A DNA stretch of 64,000 nt from assembly GCA_002405835.1 (NCBI GenBank), contig DHMO01000030.1, positions 89,578 through 153,577 on the forward strand, read 5' to 3'. Shown here one piece after another: positions 33,630-42,373 of the stretch. Every line of letters begins with the position of its first letter. Within the stretch, counting starts at the first letter, position 1. The position numbers and the translations under genes were made by a program. Source of the stretch: Lentisphaeria bacterium UBA4640 (GTDB lineage: Bacteria; Verrucomicrobiota; Lentisphaeria; Victivallales; UBA1829). The notes beneath the pieces are model-generated. The model saw nothing but the letters and a program-made list of their open reading frames with translations. It was not told the DNA's origin and ran no database searches.

Positions 33630-34271
33630 ATGGTGATATTCAATGCCGGATTTCCGGGGCAGAACACCCGGGATGCGCTTAAGAGGTTCCCTGATGCGGT
33701 GGCTTCTCATGCTCCGGACTGCGTTGTGCTTCTGTTTGGAACCAACGACCTCCTGAATTCCTGGAATTATACAGGCGAGGAAGAATACCGCCGTAATCTG
33801 AAAACTCTTGCGGAGCAATGCCTGGCGCTTCCCGCATCATTGATTCTCTGCCAGATTCCGCTGGCCTGTCAGACTTACATGGAAAGCCGCCACAAACCCG
33901 GGTTCTTTCAGGAGATTTCCGCGCTTGAGCGCTGCAGAAAAGCAAATGCGGTGATTGCCGGTCTGGCGCAGGAACTTTCGGTTCCGCTTGTGCCTGTTGC
34001 GGATTTGCTGGGGATTCCGGGAGAAGATTCCGCTTCCCTCATCCGCAATCCTGCAAATTCGGGTGACGCCGACGGTGTGCATCCCACTGCGCACGGATAT
34101 GCGAAGATCGCCGCCGCCGTGGCCGCCGCTGTGCGGAGACTGCCGCGCCGGCCTCATCGGATCGTCTGTTTCGGCGACAGTATAACTTTCGGGCTGCACA
34201 TGCGCGGCGGAGGGACCTCCGCCGCTGATGCCGAGTGTTATCCGGGACAGCTTGCGCGTCTGTTGCGGTAA
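33630..34271 (+). CDS. Circularly permuted SGNH/GDSL hydrolase-like protein
   Basis: All diagnostic blocks of SGNH hydrolases are present but in rotated order. Counting from ATG 33630 (213 residues): block II is in NAGFPGQNT (5-13), block III is GTND (37-40), block V is DGVH (148-151), and block I with the serine nucleophile, FGDSITFG (181-188), comes last, followed by the helix YPGQLARLLR that ends the protein. In normal members block I comes first and that helix leads into NAG. The break falls exactly between them. No signal peptide is seen. The start is uncertain (TTG 33624, ATG 33630 or GTG 33633), with no clear ribosome site. It begins 21 bp after mreB and may be translationally coupled. 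Confidence 0.8.
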   Translation: MVIFNAGFPGQNTRDALKRFPDAVASHAPDCVVLLFGTNDLLNSWNYTGEEEYRRNLKTLAEQCLALPASLILCQIPLACQTYMESRHKPGFFQEISALERCRKANAVIAGLAQELSVPLVPVADLLGIPGEDSASLIRNPANSGDADGVHPTAHGYAKIAAAVAAAVRRLPRRPHRIVCFGDSITFGLHMRGGGTSAADAECYPGQLARLLR

Positions 34272-34299
34272 CCGTATTATTTCCCCTGATTTTTGATTT

Positions 34300-37200
34300 T
34301 TATTTTGCTGTAATCCGGTACAGCATGGTGACTCCGGCGGGATTGAAGACGTTGATTTGGAAACAGAGCTTGCCGCCGCGTTTCTCCGCCGGGACTGCGG
34401 CGAGCACGGAGCCGTCGAGCGCGATTGCCTGCACGGTCCAGCCGCTTGCATCCGGATCAACATTGAGTGCGATTTCGGCGCGTCCGCGGGCGGCGAGCAG
34501 GGGGAGCGAGCCGTTGTCCAGAATCAGCCGCGCCTCTTCATTCTGGAAAACGGTTCCGCTGTTGAGCGCATCGGTGAGATGAAACAGCAGAATATCACGG
34601 CTCGTTCCGAGCGGTCTGTCATCGAATGCGTGGACGGAAACGGTGGAGAAGTCAAGCGAGCGCCGAACCGTCATGAAATGTCCTTCCGCACTGCCGCCGG
34701 GGAAGGTGAACAGTTCAGTTTTCGGGGTGACGACAGAGACGCGCGCGGCTTTCCGGTCGAGCCGGATTTCTCCGGTTGCGCTGACTGCGGTTCCGGTTTC
34801 CTGATAATGCCTGAACTGTTTCGCGAGCGGAGCGGGGAGAGCGCGTTTCCAGGATTCCGGCGGAAGAATTTTCGTGTCCGGAATGTCAGCTCCGAGCGGA
34901 GCGGAACCGATTTTCGTGAAAAATCCGAGATCGCAGAAATCCGGATCGAAATTATCACCGCGGACGGGGTTCCTCCATCCTTCGCAGAGAACGGGGCCAG
35001 GAGCCGCGGCGACGTCGCCGCGGACGAACAGGAAGTACATGATGCGTCCGGTGAGGATTCCCAGCGGTTCATAGATGTGGTCGAATGAACCGGCAGGTGT
35101 TTTGCGGAAGACTTTGCGGCTGTGTCCGTATGCGAAGCGGTAGAGCCCGTCCCAGTCCTGAAGCGCGGCGTAAGCGCCCGTCATGGCGGCGATTTCGCTG
35201 CGGAAGCGGTTCGGGTAACAGAACTGCAGTTCTGTGATGATCATGGGCTTTCCGGGGATGCGGGTCATCATGTTCTTCATGACGGAACGGTTGCCGTCTG
35301 CGGTTGCGCTGCGCTGGGTTCCGGCGATCGGGACGTTCCAGTTGTTGCGCGGGTAGGAGGGGTGGTCGTGATAGATATGCGCATCGACCAGATCCAGTTC
35401 TGCACGGAAGGGCTGGAGATCAAGCATCGCGTTGTTGTTCAGGTTGGTGAGAAACGCTTTGATGCCGAGTTCTTCGCGCAGAAAACGCATTTGTTCACGC
35501 TGAATCCGGAACTGGCGGTCCTTGAGGAAATCATAAAATTCCGGACCGCGCTTTTTTTCGTCTCCGGAAGAGTATTTCCCTTTTGCGCGCAGGTAATCCG
35601 CGTAAACTTTTTCGATGAGCGGAAGAAGCTGCGGATGAGCGTTCCAGGTGTGATAGAGCGCCGCTTCATTGTCGAGATTCAGCGCAAAAAGCGCGGGGTC
35701 CTCCGCCATGCTGAGTCCGGTGTAGGGATTTTTCGTGGTCAGGAGTTTCCGTGCGTAATCCTTCCAGTTCTGAAGGGCGGTTGCGGAGAACATGGTGAGC
35801 GTTTTGCGGATGCTTTCGCTGTTGGAGGAGCGGCATTCGGCAATGTTGTCGCCGGGACGCACGATGCGGGTGCTGAGAAGGTCAGTGGTGATGTACATTC
35901 CGTTTTCGCGCAGTTTTGCCCAGAGATACTGGAAGCGGTCGAGTTTTTCCGCGCTGAAATCGAGCGTGGCAGGTTTCGTCCAGTCGTAAATGCGGTTTTC
36001 GAACTGGTGGAGCCGTGCGGAGTTGAAACCCTCCATTGCGAGGCGTTCAACCATGAAATCGGTCTCTTCGTGCGTGGGGACGGTCAGATCCTGCGCGAGG
36101 TTCGTCGAGAGGAAACGGAGCCGCTTTGACGGGTCTTTGGCGAGAACGAAGTGTCCGTGTTCATCAATCCTGAGCGCTCCGTCCTTCGCCGGGAAGAAAC
36201 GGGGAAAGACGGAAAAGTCCATGACGGAACCTTTTTTGAACTGCAGGGGGACATCGACCGGTTTCCAGTTTTTGTTTTCGCGGATGACAAAGCGGCGTTC
36301 GGCGGTGTGCTGGGGACGCAGATTGCCGAGGGAGACTCCGGCGATCATCCAGACGCTCTCTCCGGGAATGAAGCGAAGCGAGACGAGCGGTTTTTCGGGA
36401 ATCCGGAAAGCGGAGACGAAGAGTCCGACCTTGCTGCTGCGGTTGTCGCCGGTCCAGCCAATCACGCCGTTTTCGAACGGGAAGACGGGAGACCACCAGT
36501 TGCCGCAGTCGCGTCCGGCAATGACGGGGATTTCTGTTTTCGAGCCGTCCTGAAAAGTCAGTTCCACGGCACCAACGGCTTTCCCGCTTGCGGGGACCCA
36601 TGCGGAGGCGTGGAGGAGATAGAGATAGCGCGCGGTCTCCGGAGCGGGGAACTTTACGGTTCCGGCGCCGGGAAAACGGCGGAAACGGGAGAGCACTGCA
36701 CAGGAGCGTCCGCCGTTTTCCTCCGGATTGATGATTTCAAACGGGATTCCGGCGAAATCGCGCTTCCCGAATTCGGTCATGCAGGAGAGGTCGTTTGCCG
36801 GCCCCTGATCGGTCCAGCCGCCTTTCCCGTCATCCGCCTGAGCGTCGGAAAATCCCATATTGGCTGCTGCGGCGATGGAAACGGGGTATGCGGCGAGCGC
36901 TTCCCTGCGGATGGTGATATTCATGTCGAAGCGTGATTCCCGGTTGGATTCCGGCACATGAAGAGTGATGCAGTAGAAATTCTCTTTGGTTGAGAAGCGG
37001 AGGTCACGGATTGAGACGGAAAAATCACCGCGGAACAGATAGCTTTCCGTTCCCGAAACAATGCGGAAGGAGTTGTTTTTGCGGACGGGCGACCACTTCA
37101 GGATCGTTTCCTTTTCGCGTTTTCCGGAGAGACGGTACAGCGTATCGCCGACTTCAAGGTCCGCGGACAGGTCCGCCGGGATTTTGATTCCCGCGCTGAT

Positions 37201-37509
37201 GTGTTTCGTTTCGCCTGTCCCGCGGAGAACGGCGGTGTAGGTCCAGGAGTCTTTGCCGTTCTGAACGAGCGTGTATTCCGCTTTTGCGCCGCGTCCGCCG
37301 GGGAACCGGCATTCGCCGGAGAGCGTGGTTGTGCCGCCGTTTTTTTGCGGTTCTGCATGGATGGCGATCATTTTCCATGCGGGATTGTGCCACCATTCGA
37401 GTTTGAGCGTTTTCCCGACGCCAAGGCGTCCGTGCGGAAGAATGGAGACAGCGCTTTCGGCGGCGCAAAGCCCCGCGGCGGCGAAGAGAAGAAGGAAGAA
37501 ATGTTTCAT
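34300..37509 (-). CDS. Secreted clan GH-A-like glycosidase (cassette A)
   Basis: This 1069-residue protein starts with a signal peptide (MKHFFLLLFAAAGLCAAES). Residues ~20-420 are beta-rich. They include a module with NMGFSDA, DGKGGWTDQGPANDLS (217-242) and NPEENGGRSC, shared with the proteins at 42374 and 55851. A TIM-barrel domain (~435-860) follows. Its likely acid/base is E615 in LNLDNE and its nucleophile E760 in MIITEL, matching the Asn-Glu/Glu pair of clan GH-A (GH5-like). The C-terminal ~200 residues are beta-rich. It should cleave a polysaccharide outside the cytoplasm; the linkage is unknown. It starts 9 bp after the pseudopilin stop, in one operon. Confidence 0.82.
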   Translation of the reverse strand: MKHFFLLLFAAAGLCAAESAVSILPHGRLGVGKTLKLEWWHNPAWKMIAIHAEPQKNGGTTTLSGECRFPGGRGAKAEYTLVQNGKDSWTYTAVLRGTGETKHISAGIKIPADLSADLEVGDTLYRLSGKREKETILKWSPVRKNNSFRIVSGTESYLFRGDFSVSIRDLRFSTKENFYCITLHVPESNRESRFDMNITIRREALAAYPVSIAAAANMGFSDAQADDGKGGWTDQGPANDLSCMTEFGKRDFAGIPFEIINPEENGGRSCAVLSRFRRFPGAGTVKFPAPETARYLYLLHASAWVPASGKAVGAVELTFQDGSKTEIPVIAGRDCGNWWSPVFPFENGVIGWTGDNRSSKVGLFVSAFRIPEKPLVSLRFIPGESVWMIAGVSLGNLRPQHTAERRFVIRENKNWKPVDVPLQFKKGSVMDFSVFPRFFPAKDGALRIDEHGHFVLAKDPSKRLRFLSTNLAQDLTVPTHEETDFMVERLAMEGFNSARLHQFENRIYDWTKPATLDFSAEKLDRFQYLWAKLRENGMYITTDLLSTRIVRPGDNIAECRSSNSESIRKTLTMFSATALQNWKDYARKLLTTKNPYTGLSMAEDPALFALNLDNEAALYHTWNAHPQLLPLIEKVYADYLRAKGKYSSGDEKKRGPEFYDFLKDRQFRIQREQMRFLREELGIKAFLTNLNNNAMLDLQPFRAELDLVDAHIYHDHPSYPRNNWNVPIAGTQRSATADGNRSVMKNMMTRIPGKPMIITELQFCYPNRFRSEIAAMTGAYAALQDWDGLYRFAYGHSRKVFRKTPAGSFDHIYEPLGILTGRIMYFLFVRGDVAAAPGPVLCEGWRNPVRGDNFDPDFCDLGFFTKIGSAPLGADIPDTKILPPESWKRALPAPLAKQFRHYQETGTAVSATGEIRLDRKAARVSVVTPKTELFTFPGGSAEGHFMTVRRSLDFSTVSVHAFDDRPLGTSRDILLFHLTDALNSGTVFQNEEARLILDNGSLPLLAARGRAEIALNVDPDASGWTVQAIALDGSVLAAVPAEKRGGKLCFQINVFNPAGVTMLYRITAK

Positions 37510-37518
37510 TGCGGCTCC

Positions 37519-38250
37519 TTACATGGAAGTGATTGTACCGGTCAGGCGGTTGTAATAATTTTGAAATCCGGAACGGGTTTTGAGCTCATAAATTGCGCGT
37601 GAATCGACATGCCCGTCGAAGAAAAGCACATTTGCGCGTCCGCGGTGAACCGGGTCGACGGCGGTGTCGTTGGCAAAACGGTAATAGGGCTTTTTGTCGG
37701 TGGTGTGGAAGGAGTCCGCGAGGATGGCGATGTCGCTGTTTCTTCCTTTGGAGGAGGGTAGATAGGGACCGCCTGTGTTGAGTGCGGGGATGCGTTTGAT
37801 GTTGGGATATGCGGTTTCGTTCCACCACCCGGTCGCGAGGACGGGATTGAAGGCGTAAATGTAGCTGAGATAGAACCAGGCGTTGCTCATGGTGAAGCTG
37901 TCGGCCGAGGGACAGAGCAGCGGGCGGGTGTTCTGCGGCGTGAGTTCATTCCAGAGATACGGGAGCCCGGCGAAGGCGCGGAGCTTTTCGCTCCAGCGGC
38001 TCTTGTCGTTGACTGCGGGATAGTAGCCGTCGTAGGAATCCGCATACTGAATGAAGTAGAGTCCCTGCTGCTTCAGATTGTTGACGCAGGAGATTGCGCG
38101 TCCCTTCTCCCGTGCGGAGTTGAGAGCCGGGAGGAGCATTCCGGCGAGGATGGCGATCACGGCAATTACCACGAGGAGCTCTATGAGGGTGAATCTGTGA
38201 AATTTGCCCTTGAGCGGTGAGACGGAGTGTGCATTTGATTTTGTTTTCAT
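37519..38250 (-). CDS. Pseudopilin-like secreted protein, DUF1559-type with H-x9-DG motif (cassette A)
   Basis: This 243-residue protein has the type IV pilin-like N-terminus HRFTLIELLVVIAVIAILAG followed by MLLPALNSAREKGR, and ends with the H-x9-DG motif (HRGRANVLFFDGHV). Such proteins are assumed to be handled by a prepilin peptidase and a pilus or type II machine. The residue before the Phe-Thr-Leu-Ile-Glu stretch is Arg, not the usual Gly. I use ATG 38250; an upstream extension has no pilin-like leader. It is the first gene of an operon with the glycosidase 9 bp downstream, opposite the AraC-type regulator. Confidence 0.88.
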   Translation of the reverse strand: MKTKSNAHSVSPLKGKFHRFTLIELLVVIAVIAILAGMLLPALNSAREKGRAISCVNNLKQQGLYFIQYADSYDGYYPAVNDKSRWSEKLRAFAGLPYLWNELTPQNTRPLLCPSADSFTMSNAWFYLSYIYAFNPVLATGWWNETAYPNIKRIPALNTGGPYLPSSKGRNSDIAILADSFHTTDKKPYYRFANDTAVDPVHRGRANVLFFDGHVDSRAIYELKTRSGFQNYYNRLTGTITSM

Positions 38251-38318
38251 CGTTGCGGACCTTTTGTTCAGGGTTCTTTTTTCAGCATGGGAAACGGACT
38301 TGCATTTCCTCTGCTCCG

Positions 38319-38334
38319 TGCTATAATTATAGCA
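38319..38334. promoter_or_regulatory. Perfect 16-bp palindrome TGCTATAATTATAGCA over the cassette A -10 box
   Basis: The palindrome overlaps the -10 hexamer of the cassette A promoter and lies in the divergent region between the AraC-type gene and the pseudopilin gene. A near copy, TGCTGTACATTATAGCA, overlaps the -10 box of cassette B at 46417-46433. A shared operator is possible. Confidence 0.55.
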
Positions 38335-38354
38335 ATAAACAGCGAAAAAGTCAA
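38326..38354 (-). promoter_or_regulatory. Cassette A promoter
   Basis: On the minus strand TTGACT (38349-38354) and TATAAT (38326-38331) are separated by 17 bp, 75 bp before the pseudopilin ATG. Confidence 0.65.
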
Positions 38355-38386
38355 TAGGCGTCAAGTACAAAAACATGAGGAAAAAC

Positions 38387-39280
38387 ATGGAAAACCATGA
38401 GGGAACATGCATCTTTTCCACGGGGCATCACCAGATGCGCTATACCGGCAATGACCGCTATCTGTTCAAGCGCCGCGAGTACTGGCCGACTTCTGCGGAT
38501 GCGGCGTTCCCGCTCTGCCCGTTCTGCATGGAGGAGGAAGTCCGTACGGGACGTTACTGGTATGCGGAGAATTTCACGCGTTTTCTGCTGATTGTCATCG
38601 TGCTGGAAGGCGATATTCTGTTTCGCTTCGGGAGAAAATCCGTGCGCGTTGCGGCGGGACAGGTCATGGTCATTCCGAAAAACTCAGCGTATTCGTTTGA
38701 AAACGGCAGTTCGCCGACGTCGCGCAAATTTGTTCTGGAAGTCGTCGGACGCAACCTCGAATCGGATTGTGAAACATTCGGTCTGAACCGGGTTCTCCTC
38801 ATTTCGACTCCGGAGTGCGGACGGCTTGCGGAAGAGATCGCCGGAATCGGCGACTGTCTGCACAATTGGACGCCGGAGCTTGTTCCGGAGCTGATCGGCC
38901 GCACGTGCGGTTTTCTCGCAAAGCTCTCGCAGCTTGTTCCCGGGCGTCGGCGCCGCGACAACCTGCTTCTCCGTGCGCAGATGCTGCTGGAGAGCGATTT
39001 CGAAACAAAATTCACGCTGAAAATGCTTGCGGAAAAGCTCAATTGCCGCGAGGACCGCATCAACAAAATTTTCAAGGAGAAGCTCGGTGTGACGCCGATG
39101 CAGTACCGGATCGGGAAGAAAATGGAACTGGCGAAACGCCTGCTGGTTTCCACGACGCAGACGGTCAAGGAGATTTCCTTCCAGCTTGGCTATTGCGATC
39201 AGTTCTATTTTTCTTCGGAATTCCGCCGCGTCACCGGGATGAGCCCGAGGGAAACGCGGCGGGGAAAAATGCCGCTCTGA
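38387..39280 (+). CDS. AraC-family transcriptional regulator (cassette A)
   Basis: This 297-residue regulator has an N-terminal cupin-like sensor (RFLLIVIVLEGDILFRFG, VRVAAGQVMVIPKNSAYSF) and a C-terminal AraC/XylS DNA-binding domain with two helix-turn-helix units (FTLKMLAEKLNCREDRINKIFKE, then VKEISFQLGYCDQFYFSSEF and the terminal TGMSPRETRR). I choose ATG 38387 because GAGG lies about 7 bp upstream; ATG 38375 has none. It is divergent from the cassette A operon and probably controls it in response to a sugar. It converges with the mannosidase gene 3 bp away. Confidence 0.92.
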   Translation: MENHEGTCIFSTGHHQMRYTGNDRYLFKRREYWPTSADAAFPLCPFCMEEEVRTGRYWYAENFTRFLLIVIVLEGDILFRFGRKSVRVAAGQVMVIPKNSAYSFENGSSPTSRKFVLEVVGRNLESDCETFGLNRVLLISTPECGRLAEEIAGIGDCLHNWTPELVPELIGRTCGFLAKLSQLVPGRRRRDNLLLRAQMLLESDFETKFTLKMLAEKLNCREDRINKIFKEKLGVTPMQYRIGKKMELAKRLLVSTTQTVKEISFQLGYCDQFYFSSEFRRVTGMSPRETRRGKMPL

Positions 39281-39283
39281 AAA

Positions 39284-42200
39284 TCAGCGCAGCTTCAGTG
39301 TTTTTATTTCAAACGGTTTGAATTCCAGCTCAAATTCAGTGCCGGTTCCGAACTTCCGCTCCTCCGTCCATTCGAGAAGACCGGTTTCGGCGAGGGTGAC
39401 GGGACGGCGGAATTTCACTTCCGCTTTCGCGTTCAATCCCTTCGTTTCAACCAGACGGAGCACATGCGCGTTCTCTTTTTCCGCTTTTTTGACGACTTCG
39501 AGCGAGACGGAATCCGAATCCACGGTGCAGAGCGGTTCCGCGCCGCGGGAAACTCCGTCGAACACACGCGGCGGACGGTTCAGCAGAGCCGCTTCGCGCA
39601 TCACATCGGAGTGAACCAGGTCGCCTTCGTGCGGATAGAGCGAATAGATGAACTCATGATGTCCGAGGTCGGCGGTCGGGTCGGGGTTTTTCGGAGAGCG
39701 CAGAAGCGCAAGGTCGATAACGCTGTTTTTGACCTTGAATCCATACTTGCAGTCGTTCAGCAGAGCGACTCCGTGCACGGCGTCGGAAACATCGGCGTAG
39801 CGCTGTCCGGAGACTTCGAACTGCGCCATGTCCCAGCTGGTGTTTTCGTGCATCGTGCGGAAAATATAACCATACGGGATGTCGAATGCGGCGCGGTCGG
39901 CGAAAACGTTGACGGGGAACGACACGCGCAGCATCTTGCGGGACTCGTTCCACTCAACTTCGGTCCGGAAGTCCAGACGCGTTCCCTCCGCTTCCAGAAC
40001 AACGGTCTGGCGGATGGTCGAATTGGAAATCTTCAGTTCAAACTCAAGCGCGGAGCGGAGCGGTCCCGCGAGCACCTTGCGGGCACGGACGCTCTGCGGA
40101 CGGAGCGGAGTCTGATTCGGATAGTACGGGTCAACGTCCCACGCTTCATATGTGAGCGCGCGATCCACATAAAGCGCGAACTCGTTGCCGGGTGCGCCCG
40201 GAGGAAGAACGGAGCGTCCGGAGTCTTTTTCGACCGCTTCGATGAGGGTGGCGTCCGGAGCAAAGACATAGCGGATGCGGCTGTTTTCAAGGACGAGTTC
40301 GCCGGAGTCCGTATCCGCCGGAACTCTGCATCGTTTTCCGCGTTTGAGAACGGAAAACGCGAGTTTCGGGAGGCGGACGCGGACAACAGTCCGCCCGTTT
40401 TCATGCTGAACCGGAAGTTCGCGCCCGGATTCATCGCACACGCTGTATCCGTTCCAGCTTTCCGGAAGTTCGATGAGGGGCGAGACGTCGTATGGAAGGG
40501 AGTTGAAGAGGAGCGCGGAGCCCTCTTCTGCCGGGAACAGTTCCGTTGCGGCGCGTTTTTGGAGCGTTGCGCAGAGATCGAGAATTTCGCGGTACTGCGC
40601 TTCGGCTGTCCGGTAGACCTCGGCGACGGAGGAGCCGGGGATGATGTCGTGGAACTGGTTGAGCAGCAGAGTTTTCCATGCACGGTCGAGTTCCGCCGCG
40701 GGATATTGAGCGTATGGGAGCATCGAACAGAGGAATTCGGTTTCGGCAAGCGCCTGCTCGCACTTCCGGTTTCCGCGTTTTGTGCGGGCCTGCGCGGTGA
40801 GTGTGCCGCGGTGCAGTTCGAGATAGAGCTCTCCGTTCCAGGAGGGGAGTTCCGCGCGGTGCTTTTCAAGGAGTTCAAAGAAGCGGTCGGCACGGTCGAA
40901 TTTGAAATGCGGAACGCTTTCGAGATTCTCCATGCGTTTCCCGCGTTCGATGAGTTCCGCATACGGCCCGCCGCCTCCGTCACCGACGCCGAAAAGGGCG
41001 AGAAAGTCAAAGACGCGGTCGCCTTCGCTGCAGTTGTTCTGCGCGCGGATCATGCCTTCGGGCTGGAGCATGGAGCCGTAGGTGTTTTCAGGCGGGAAAT
41101 GGGTGAGCACGGAGGAGCCGTCGATTCCTTTCCAGAGGAAACTCTGGTACGGGAAGCGGTTGAACTGGCTCCATGCGATTTTTGTTGAGAGGAAGCAGCT
41201 GCATCCGGCTTTCCGCATGATCTGCGGGAGCGAGGCGGAGTAACCGAAGGCGTCGGGCAGCCAGAGGTTGCTGACGTCGACGCCGAATTCATCGCGGAAG
41301 AAATTTTTGCCGTGGATGAACTGGCGCACAATGGATTCTCCGCTGGAGAGCACGCAGTCCGCTTCGACCCACATTCCGCCCTGAATTTCCCAGCGTCCGG
41401 CGGCGACGGCCTTGCGGATTTTTTCGTAGAGACCGGGGTAGTTTTCCTTGATGAACGCATAATGCTGAGCCGCGGATGCGCCGAAAATGTATTCCGGATA
41501 TTCATCAATCAGCATGAGCTGCGAACTGAAGGAGCGTGCGCATTTGCGGATGGTTTCGCGGACGGGCCAGAGCCAGCCGGTGTCGATGTGCGCATGTCCG
41601 ACTCCGTGTGCGGTCATGACCGCGCCGGAAGGGCGGAGATCGAGAAATTCTTTGAGAATTCCGCGTGCCGCGGCGGAGTTCGCGGGATTTTCATTCCAGG
41701 CGTCGGCGGCGCGCCCGAGGACTCCGAGAAGGCGTCGGATGCGCCAGTCTCCTTCGGGCAGAGTTTTGAGAAGCGAGAGGAGAACCTGGAGATCAAGCTG
41801 GAGGTTCCACGCTTCGCGGTTGAAGACTGCGAGATCGCACGCGCCGAGCAGTCCGGTGAAAGCGTGCCGCGGATGTTCGGTTTCGCGGAAGAAACTGAGC
41901 GGATTGACGAGTCCGAAGAGATCATTTGCCGCGCCTTCGATCCAGAATTCGAGTTTGTCGCCGGCCTTGTGAGAGCCGTTGATGCGGAAAGCCGTTTTGC
42001 GGTAATTGGGGCTGAAGACGCTTCCTCCGGTGAGTCCGCAGACGGGGACTCCGTCGTTTCCGAAAATCATGGATTCCCCGCCCGGGTCGAAGATGAGTGC
42101 GAGTTCGAGTCCTTCGAATTCCTGCGGGACGGTTCCTGTGATATGGAACCACGCGCTGGAGTAGTTCTGTCCCCACCGTCCGCCCGGTTCGAGCTTGGAA

Positions 42201-42355
42201 TATTGAAGTCCGAGCCGTTTTTCAAACGGCACGGGCTGTTCGGATGGCGCAAACATGCAATTGAGTCTGACAGCGTTTGAATAAACGCAGGCTTTTACGC
42301 GCTCGTAAAAGATGTCTGCGCGCTGTTTATGGAATTTGATCTCTTCAGCGAACAT
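39284..42355 (-). CDS. GH38 alpha-mannosidase (cassette B)
   Basis: This 1023-residue enzyme has the GH38 fold: an N-terminal beta region, then the catalytic domain with GHAHIDTGWLWP (zinc ligands H256 and D258), GGMWVEADC near 327, WLPDAFGYSASLPQI with the nucleophile D368, a three-helix domain, and long C-terminal beta domains. It should be retaining and zinc-dependent. There is no signal peptide, so it probably acts on imported manno-oligosaccharides in the cytoplasm. It starts 18 bp after the glycosidase stop and is the third gene of cassette B. This links that cassette to alpha-mannosides, such as N-glycan or mannan fragments. Confidence 0.94.
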   Translation of the reverse strand: MFAEEIKFHKQRADIFYERVKACVYSNAVRLNCMFAPSEQPVPFEKRLGLQYSKLEPGGRWGQNYSSAWFHITGTVPQEFEGLELALIFDPGGESMIFGNDGVPVCGLTGGSVFSPNYRKTAFRINGSHKAGDKLEFWIEGAANDLFGLVNPLSFFRETEHPRHAFTGLLGACDLAVFNREAWNLQLDLQVLLSLLKTLPEGDWRIRRLLGVLGRAADAWNENPANSAAARGILKEFLDLRPSGAVMTAHGVGHAHIDTGWLWPVRETIRKCARSFSSQLMLIDEYPEYIFGASAAQHYAFIKENYPGLYEKIRKAVAAGRWEIQGGMWVEADCVLSSGESIVRQFIHGKNFFRDEFGVDVSNLWLPDAFGYSASLPQIMRKAGCSCFLSTKIAWSQFNRFPYQSFLWKGIDGSSVLTHFPPENTYGSMLQPEGMIRAQNNCSEGDRVFDFLALFGVGDGGGGPYAELIERGKRMENLESVPHFKFDRADRFFELLEKHRAELPSWNGELYLELHRGTLTAQARTKRGNRKCEQALAETEFLCSMLPYAQYPAAELDRAWKTLLLNQFHDIIPGSSVAEVYRTAEAQYREILDLCATLQKRAATELFPAEEGSALLFNSLPYDVSPLIELPESWNGYSVCDESGRELPVQHENGRTVVRVRLPKLAFSVLKRGKRCRVPADTDSGELVLENSRIRYVFAPDATLIEAVEKDSGRSVLPPGAPGNEFALYVDRALTYEAWDVDPYYPNQTPLRPQSVRARKVLAGPLRSALEFELKISNSTIRQTVVLEAEGTRLDFRTEVEWNESRKMLRVSFPVNVFADRAAFDIPYGYIFRTMHENTSWDMAQFEVSGQRYADVSDAVHGVALLNDCKYGFKVKNSVIDLALLRSPKNPDPTADLGHHEFIYSLYPHEGDLVHSDVMREAALLNRPPRVFDGVSRGAEPLCTVDSDSVSLEVVKKAEKENAHVLRLVETKGLNAKAEVKFRRPVTLAETGLLEWTEERKFGTGTEFELEFKPFEIKTLKLR

Positions 42356-42373
42356 TGAAAAATCCTTTGAAAG

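Noticed and set aside
39464..41188. 574-residue plus-strand frame opposite the GH38 gene
   Set aside because: The GH38 active-site motifs lie on the minus strand; the plus frame is compositionally biased and without motifs.
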